Shown here one piece after another: positions 8,095 to 13,252 of a stretch of DNA of 13,252 nucleotides. The DNA comes from Usnea hakonensis (taxonomy: Eukaryota; Ascomycota; Lecanoromycetes; Lecanorales; Parmeliaceae). A model generated the notes under the pieces. That model was not told the origin of the DNA. It ran no database searches and was given only the letters and a program-made list of their open reading frames with translations. The DNA lies in assembly GCA_013423325.1 (NCBI GenBank), contig BLJB01000072.1, positions 5,376 through 18,627 of the forward strand, in the 5' to 3' direction. Position numbers and translations under genes: made by a program. Each line of letters starts with the position of its first letter. Within the stretch, counting starts at the first letter, position 1.

Positions 8095-10058
8095 TCACAC
8101 TCGGCGACGTCGCTTCCGCGCTGAAAGATCTTGTGAGTAGAGTTCACCCCCCTTGCGTTTGGGTAAAAGACTATACCGGTTTGGTTCGTGTGTGTGGCAA
8201 TCTTGGCAGGCAGGGGGTGGATCGGGGAAAGATTTGCCAAAGGGAGCATCAAGACCTTGCTGCTCTTGAAACCACAGCATCGTTTGGGGAAACCCGCTGA
8301 TGCGCCTTCGCCCTCGAGTGACACTCTGCAGAAATATGCTTATGGACTCATTAACATGATGGATTGCGAACTCCACCTTCTTTCTATATCGATGACACAT
8401 GGAGCAGAGATCCTTATCCCCTTGGTAATAGCCTACGATCTCATGGTCTGTCATGAATACTAGGTCGGTGGGATGGACCCGTCTCAGCGCTTGAGAGATG
8501 ATGTGACCTTGAAGCCGGTATCTGATAGTGCCCTTACAGTACAGCTTTCCGTTCTGATAGAGCGGAGCACTCGTCAGTTCAAAGAAGAAGCTAGAGATCA
8601 GTAAGGTAAAAGCCGTTGTCTGGCCGAATCCATCATTCTGCGACTGTGAACGAGCGTATATGCGAAGCTCATCCATACAGTTAACATCATCGATAGCAAG
8701 TGCACCATCCGGCAGATAGATGTTCGCTCGAAAATACTGGCCTCTAGAGCTGTCGTCTAAGCGATTCTAGAGCTCCCTCTACGCACCTTGCCCGTCTAAT
8801 GAAGACATAAACGACCGCCAAAGCCGAGGCACGAAACCATCTTGGATTATGTGGCGAAAGCTCGTAGTGCGAGGAGTTGACTTAGTCTGATGGAGATTCG
8901 TGCCTGTACCCAAAGATAGGACAATATCCGGTTGACAGCTCGTCGGCCATATATGTCGGCTTTCCCAAAGAGCTAGGTTGACTGGATTGTTGTGCTTTAA
9001 ACCCCTATCTTGAAAGGTACCTAATGTGGATATCTGAAGCGGTTGGAAAAGCCTACGACAAGTTAGTAGTAGAAGAGTATATGTATACTAACGGAAATGC
9101 TATATCGGTGCGGTAGAGGTTGCCCTTCCCCTAACATTATGATTTAGCTGGGAATCGAACAGGGCGGGATGGATATACGCTTCCCACATATACGGTTCAT
9201 CATGAACTTCCGCCGGACGCAGATGCCGATAGCCTACACGAAGCCATATCAACGCCGAAGCTCCGATGTTCCCTGGGGCCAGCTTACCGCAATCGGCCTG
9301 CCGACCGCCAACACCGTTGTAATTGGACAAAATCACGGGCGAAGCATCCGAGATCGTCGTAGTAGTGACCGCTGTCTTTGTTGCCGACTTCGCAGGCAGA
9401 TACCCGAATAGTCGCTGTCGGAGACCAAAGTGTCTCTTTAGTGTGGCTTCCAGGCCGGCGGCATTATAATAACCATCCGATAGCCAGTATCGTAACAAGT
9501 GGCGAAAGAACTGCCAAGGGCCTCCTCCGGTACGAAGGCGGGTGCCGAAAAACTCACGCGTCAGACTATCAAACGTCTGGATGTACTAAGTAACGCCCCA
9601 AAGACGGTGAAAGAGGCCCAGTACAATGAGTCCGCCTGTTTAAGCCGTCAGCAACTATTATCACGTAAGCCAAAAGAGAGCTTACCGGAGCTTGTCCCGA
9701 ATGCCAGGTCGAACAGGTCGCGAACCAAGCAGTCAGACCCAACAGCATTTTGCAGAATCCCCAAGAATTCGAGTGGGACGACGCCCCGGATCCCGCCTCC
9801 GTTAATACTCAGTATTCGCACGCCGGCCGTGGGCGGCTTTAGAGCAGCTGTAAGCCATCCAGAGGAGCAGAGCGGGCAGCTCCCGAGCTCGTACGTATAT
9901 TCCGACCCCAACACTGGGAGACCAAACATCCTGACACAGATCTCGCACACGCTATGACCGCAACTCAAGCAATGTTCTGGTTTCCGCCGCAGGCAGGGAA
10001 GGCATGTCTGATTGCTCTGGAAGCTCGCCCATGGGATATTAATCTTGCCAAGGTTGCT
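8095..10058 (-). pseudogene. RING-like finger plus patatin phospholipase, interrupted by TAG codons
   Basis: The minus-strand frame from about 10058 carries a C3HC4-like pattern (C-x2-C-x10-C-x-H-x2-C-x2-C-x19-C-P-x-C, 10004-9867). Next come the patatin glycine loop SINGGGIRG (9809-9783) and the nucleophile elbow GTSSG (Ser codon 9692-9690). Introns fall at 9685-9636, 9287-9234 and 9178-9131, all with good donors and acceptors and correct phase. They join GTSSG to GLIVLG, ADCG to YRHLRPAEV, and WEA to GRATSTAP. A fourth lies near 9092-9053 (branch TACTAAC), but its donor and phase are not resolved. The last block, 9051-8095, reads GTFQDRGLKHNNPVNLALWE and on to a CSMC/CQDC C-terminal region, the usual end of this fungal family. 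In-frame TAG codons lie at 9588, 9102 (possibly intronic), 8781 and 8769. The family would cleave phospholipid acyl chains through its Ser/Asp dyad. This copy is probably inactive. Confidence 0.78.
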
Positions 10059-10124
10059 GCGATGGATGGAGTCTGCTGTTTCCCCGGAGATCTGCATCAC
10101 CGAAAACTGATTCTGAGATCTCGT
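10059..10124 (-). other. junction between NACHT and RING-patatin segments
   Basis: This open stretch links the NACHT helix NRNYLWLFLTIDII to the RING finger without the winged-helix and sensor region that should follow a NACHT core. It could be a recombination joint. An unusual intron is also possible, since a GTGATG lies near its start and a TTCCAG beyond its end, but neither is convincing. Confidence 0.4.
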
Positions 10125-10588
10125 GATGATATCGATTGTCAGAAAAAGCCAGAGATAATTGCGGTTGTCCATCTGCTTCAAACGATCAGAGATGCGCTCG
10201 CAATGCTCAACACTGAAGCCTTTCGCAATACGTGGCATTTCGTGATCAATTACCAGATTGATATCCTGGCCAATTCTCTGTAATTTATCGTCGCCATCAA
10301 AATGTAGATAAGTGCTGACATCTGAGAGTGATTGAAATCTCTCCTCCAAGTCATCGTAAGGACGACTGGTCACAAGGAACTTGAGTTTATATGAAGAGCT
10401 CTTATGTGCTTCAATGTGTGAGAAAAAGCTCACCAACTTCTCCAGTAGTTGACTCCTTGAATACTTTTCGCACTCATCTAGAGCATCAATGATGCAAATG
10501 ATTTCGCCTGCTTCTGAATCTTGAGCGCATTTGGTGAGAATCCCCCACAACTCGCTGAACGCATCTCGTAGTTTCTTACCATAGCTCT
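10125..10588 (-). pseudogene. NACHT NTPase fragment (Walker B onward, no P-loop)
   Basis: The frame from 10588 reads SYGKKLRDAFSELWGIL, then GEIICIIDALDECEK, the Walker B strand with its acidic pair (about 10502-10464). It continues to LKFLVTSRPY (sensor 1 type, about 10385-10356) and RIGQDINLVID...NRNYLWLFLTID. This is the typical order of a fungal STAND NACHT domain. These domains act as NTP-driven switches that oligomerise after ligand sensing. The upstream half with Walker A is absent. In its place, in another frame, lies the end of an NB-ARC fragment, so the segment cannot bind nucleotide normally. It has no in-frame stop over its length and runs on into the RING-patatin frame. Confidence 0.75.
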
Positions 10589-10746
10589 CCCGCCGAGGCC
10601 TTGGAGAATATGTGTCTTTCGTCGATTTGGTGCACTTATGGGAAGGAGATACTGTTCAATCTCTGTCATTTCGCGAACTCGATCGATGAAAGGACCAGTG
10701 ATCGGTAACCCAGCAAGAGAGAACTCGACACGAAACTTTTCGTCCG
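10589..10746 (-). pseudogene. NB-ARC lead-in ending mid P-loop
   Basis: The frame from 10746 reads DEKFRVEFSLAGLPITGPFI and on to THILQGLGG. This is the standard approach to the P-loop in fungal PNP-NB-ARC proteins (F.V.F...G.P......R......LL......R...L.GLGGIGKTQ). It stops exactly after GLGG at 10589. The IGKTQLA half, which carries the phosphate-binding Lys and Thr, is missing, and the next recognisable sequence is a NACHT segment in a different frame. A CTTAG acceptor at 10751-10747 precedes the segment, with a branch-like CTGAC. Its phase fits the donor at the end of the PNP exon. Confidence 0.7.
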
Positions 10747-11073
10747 CTAAGGGGTGGAATTGGTCAGTCTTGAACGGTCATTGTTATACTAATAGATTTG
10801 TGTACAAAATCGAAACAGCTTGGGGGCGACAAAGTGATCTCCTCCCTCTTTTGACATCTCTTTCTAATAACATGGAGAAGAGAGGGTTTAATAGAGCCGT
10901 TATGGGGAACATCAGCGCTATACATAATCTGTGATCTACTACTTATCTGGTACCTGTTAAGAAAGCAGCTTCACAATTCCTATCGAGCTTTTTCCCTCAA
11001 CGCAAATACAACATCAACGTCCTGGCCTGCTCCTTCTAAGGAACAACGTAATAAACGTCTATAGTCTACTCAC
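10747..11073 (-). other. presumed intron or lost linker between PNP and NB-ARC segments
   Basis: The PNP frame ends GAA ATG G followed by GTGAGT (donor at 11073). The NB-ARC segment starts after CCCCTTAG (10747). The two phases match, giving a 327-nt intron, long for a fungus. An extra exon is possible: the minus-strand frame from about 10943 to 10790 is open and could end at a GTATAA donor. I could not choose between these models. Confidence 0.35.
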
Positions 11074-11854
11074 CCATTTCCGCAGTCGCCGTCTGTGTGC
11101 GGGCAATCTGGTGTTCTGGGATAATGCCAAGAAGTTCTTTGGCATACGACGCCGCCGAGACCGCCGCGTAACCTTGCCACGCATCGTTTTCGTGAGAATC
11201 CGAGTAATCGCAAATGCCTCGAATCGCAACGCACGGGAAATTATTCATGAGCCCTGCCGCTTCCATTTCAAAGCATAAGATATCATGCTCTTTGATTAGC
11301 TGGTCTCGAGCAATTGCGTCTTTCATTAATTTGTCCGCTGATGCAACAAGGCCGTAATGCACCACCGGCTCGTCCGGGTCAAGCTCACGCCGCAGTCGCC
11401 GGAGTAGCGGCGGAGATGTACTATCACAACCGATATCGCACCTACAATCACCTCCACGGTGAGTATAGCTAGATTCGTATAGCCTGTCGTGCTCTGCGCC
11501 TGGATGTTGGTATTTCTCTCGCAGTCTTGGATTTTTGGCTATCATCGATCGAACCGACTCGGCGATGTGACTACCCTTCCTCTCGTGATCTGCGCTCAGC
11601 TTGGTCAACGCGGTCAAGAGGACCGTTGGTGGCGAGTTCAAGGAACCCGTTCGCTCGAATTCCTGGTCTTGAACCGCCTTGCCAAAGTTGTAGGGAACCA
11701 CACCACCTTCTTTCTTGATAGGACAGCCGACCACGATATCCCCGAGTCTGATATCATGCTTACCGCTGGGTGCCCCTCCTCCGATGCCGACCATCAATCC
11801 GATATGACGTTGAGTATCTACAGGAGGAAGATCCTCATAAGGCACCGCATCATG
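11066..11854 (-). CDS. PNP_UDP-type nucleoside phosphorylase domain, N-terminally truncated
   Basis: The minus-strand frame opens at 11854 just after a TAG and is uninterrupted to 11066. The conserved core starts at IGLMVGIGGGAPSGKHDIRL, then LGDIVV, VVPYNFGKA, HYGLVASADKLMKD, CFEMEAAGLMNNFPC and RGICDYSDSHEND, then WQGYAAVSAASYAKELL. These are the phosphate/ribose site, the base- and ribose-contacting Glu region and the catalytic Asp block of the PNP_UDP_1 family. In fungal NLRs this domain is a common N-terminal effector. Relatives begin about 80-90 residues earlier (VGWICALP... and a GxIGxHNVV block). None of that is found upstream, so the N-terminal half of the Rossmann-like sheet is missing. 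The first in-frame codon of the longest frame is GTG, with no suitable ATG before the core. The exon likely ends at 11074 (donor GTGAGT), leading to the NB-ARC segment. Confidence 0.75.
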   Translation of the reverse strand, partial: HDAVPYEDLPPVDTQRHIGLMVGIGGGAPSGKHDIRLGDIVVGCPIKKEGGVVPYNFGKAVQDQEFERTGSLNSPPTVLLTALTKLSADHERKGSHIAESVRSMIAKNPRLREKYQHPGAEHDRLYESSYTHRGGDCRCDIGCDSTSPPLLRRLRRELDPDEPVVHYGLVASADKLMKDAIARDQLIKEHDILCFEMEAAGLMNNFPCVAIRGICDYSDSHENDAWQGYAAVSAASYAKELLGIIPEHQIARTQTATAEMGE

Positions 11855-11985
11855 CTAATTCGCTAGGAACATAGTATGTCCGGTGCGCCGGTGAAGGAAT
11901 CCGTAACATATAGGCCAGATCAAAACTTTCGTACAACGCGCAAACCACATTTTTGATCGCATTCAATAACCACGCATATTACGGG

Positions 11986-12073
11986 CCTGAGGCCTGCAGA
12001 TCTGTAATCAGCTCATCATTTGGTATAGGGCCCGTACCAAAAATGAAACGATTACATGGCTGTAGGCCTCAGG
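11986..12073. repeat. nested 88-nt inverted repeat (foldback)
   Basis: The outer arms CCTGAGGCCTGCAG (11986-11999) and CTGTAGGCCTCAGG (12060-12073) pair over 14 positions with one G-T. Inside, TGTAATC (12003-12009) pairs with GATTACA (12050-12056). TCATTTGGTA (12016-12025) pairs with TACCAAAAATGA (12035-12046) with a two-base bulge. The 9-base loop contains GGGCCC. No target-site duplication is evident. It could be a foldback element remnant, a structured RNA or a protein-binding palindrome. Confidence 0.65.
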
Positions 12074-12606
12074 ACCAAAGTACCCCTGAGATCACCGCAA
12101 GCAAACGCGTCCTCTTTTGACTGAATTCCTTCAAAATCGGACCATAATAGATAAAGATCTTGACACAACCCGATACCGTACCCTAACCTGCATCGTCCTC
12201 TACCTCCTCAATTGCAAATACAACTACAATAGTCACAACACGTCGCCTTCGGCAAAGTGCCGTCCGGCCACGTGTCCTTCCACGTCCACAGTTATTTCAG
12301 TAACCGGCCGTAACGCCTCTACAACCAGTACCAGATTCAACATCTAGGTACTTAGCACACATTCAGATTCGGTCTCTTTCCGGCTACGGCCATTAATACG
12401 AACCTCCTCTACACCAAATACCACACCCCAAGAAAGCACGTAGCTATTCTTCCTTCGCCGATTAGACGTCAATCCTACTACGACGCGTACGACCCTCCAC
12501 CCCTTCGTCCAGGGTGCCTCGAGGTATACAGCAACCAAACCGTTCAAACTTCGCTCTATTTGGACGTATCCGACGTGGTGGTTCCGGATCTTGAACCTCG
12601 GTCAGC

Positions 12607-12671
12607 CTCCGCCGAGCAATGACTACTGGAAAGTCGTGACCCCCAGTAATCGCTAGAGCAACTCCGCCGAG
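12607..12671. repeat. 10-bp direct repeat flanking a small hairpin
   Basis: CTCCGCCGAG occurs at 12607-12616 and 12662-12671. Between them GACTACTGG (12621-12629) and CCAGTAATC (12643-12651) form an inverted pair with one mismatch around a 13-base loop. Confidence 0.5.
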
Positions 12672-13252
12672 TGCTAGGATTTACGACGAAAGAGACGGAA
12701 TAAATTTAGATACTGTAATCTAACGGACTCCCGGGCCCAGCGGAGTCCAAAAATACTGGCTATTCTACACACACATAAGGGTATATGGGTCAAAAACCAG
12801 AACGCGGCGACGACGAGGGGGCCCCGGCGACGTAGGGTGCACACCTCCTCGACTGCTTTCAATCACAAGTTCACTTCTTTAACTATTGTTCTTTGGTTTA
12901 CCATTGTTCATTGGTTAATTAGATAGATTACGTAACTCGCATAGTCGGCCAAACGGCAAGACTTCAGGGTAGTATGATGTAATCAATCAATCAATATAGG
13001 CCAGATCTTATCGTATCTCTAACTACATATTCTATTCTTGCAGTAAGGGGAATCGGATATATATAGAATTCGTCACCCGGTAGCGTCGATCTCGAGTAAC
13101 TCAATATACTAATATACCCTCGAGTAGACGAGTGCTACTGTCGCTTATATAGGCGTTGCGACCTTGAAGGTTACACAAGCCCCGGTCATTACTTGTCAGG
13201 GACTGGACATAGATCGATGGATTATTGTATACTAGGGACTAGGCTAGATACA

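Larger units (their letters stand above)
11855..13252. other. 1.4-kb stretch with no supported gene
   Basis: Only short, unrecognised open frames occur. The contents seen are a nested inverted repeat (11986-12073), a hairpin flanked by a 10-bp direct repeat (12607-12671), two imperfect copies of an ATTGTTCNTTGGTT motif (about 12884-12919), an AATC run near 12981-12994 and a CTCGAGTA repeated near 13091 and 13119. No LTR, PBS or tRNA could be established. The missing N-terminus of the PNP domain was looked for here on the minus strand and not found. Confidence 0.5.

Noticed and set aside
8095..8676. Separate 193-codon gene starting at the ATG at 8676
   Set aside because: The same frame continues upstream with patatin-family sequence (NRLDDSSRGQYFRANIYLPDG), so it is the 3' part of the patatin gene.
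9145..9170. tRNA-like B box (GTTCGATTCC) on the minus strand
   Set aside because: It falls inside a patatin intron, with no matching A box, acceptor stem or paired T arm.
9499..10283. Plus-strand open frames of 109-152 codons opposite the patatin/NACHT block
   Set aside because: The minus strand carries clear domain motifs and splice sites over the same bases.
11908..13006. Shared 14-mer ATATAGGCCAGATC at about 11909 and 12993 as possible LTR ends
   Set aside because: The match does not extend, and one 14-base match in 13 kb is not far from chance.
1..13252. CRISPR array, prokaryotic operon or rRNA
   Set aside because: There are no regularly spaced repeats, no Shine-Dalgarno-led gene strings and no rRNA-like sequence. 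Introns show this is eukaryotic DNA.

Overview
The window reads as accessory-type genomic DNA of a filamentous ascomycete, probably a Sordariomycete. The evidence is short spliceosomal introns of about 48-90 nt with GTRNGY donors, CTAAC/CTGAC/CTCAC branch sites and AG acceptors. The protein families are also typical of Pezizomycotina: a DUF7924-type protein, a PigL_N-type ankyrin protein, a Caps_synth-type glycosyltransferase, and fungal PNP, NACHT and patatin domains. The finer taxonomic placement is inference.

Layout from left to right. Positions 1-976 (minus) hold the 5' part of a two-exon DUF7924-type gene cut by the window edge. Positions 1389-1666 (plus) encode only the beginning of a casein kinase 1-like kinase, in three small exons. 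The frame then runs into unrelated Arg/Cys-rich sequence with a 27-bp tandem duplication. Positions 1667-2912 have no supported gene. Positions 2913-5107 (plus) encode an apparently intact 707-residue ankyrin-repeat protein with a PigL_N-like N-terminus. It converges on an intact 410-residue glycosyltransferase at 5247-6479 (minus). A complete 851-bp Mutator-like (MULE) deletion derivative lies at 6668-7518, between a perfect 9-bp target-site duplication, just upstream of the glycosyltransferase. It carries the frameshifted start of a transposase.

Positions 8095-11854 (minus) are the most unusual part. They hold a collinear string of pieces typical of fungal NLR (STAND) immune-type proteins. 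In transcription order these are a PNP_UDP nucleoside-phosphorylase domain lacking its N-terminus, the lead-in of an NB-ARC domain up to the first half of its P-loop, a NACHT segment that begins only just before Walker B, and a RING-like finger joined to a patatin phospholipase. The patatin part has four recognisable small introns but several in-frame TAG codons. Its clearest departures from the family consensus are all explicable as CpA/TpG to TpA changes, the context of repeat-induced point mutation (RIP). The same positions could in principle be reversed by A-to-I mRNA editing. I read this block as a rearranged and mutated NLR mosaic rather than one working gene, although the PNP part is open.

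Positions 11855-13252 have no supported gene but contain an 88-nt nested inverted repeat and a smaller repeat-flanked hairpin. Overall the window combines two complete genes (ankyrin, glycosyltransferase) with gene fragments, NLR debris and a DNA transposon derivative. No tRNA, rRNA or CRISPR array was seen.
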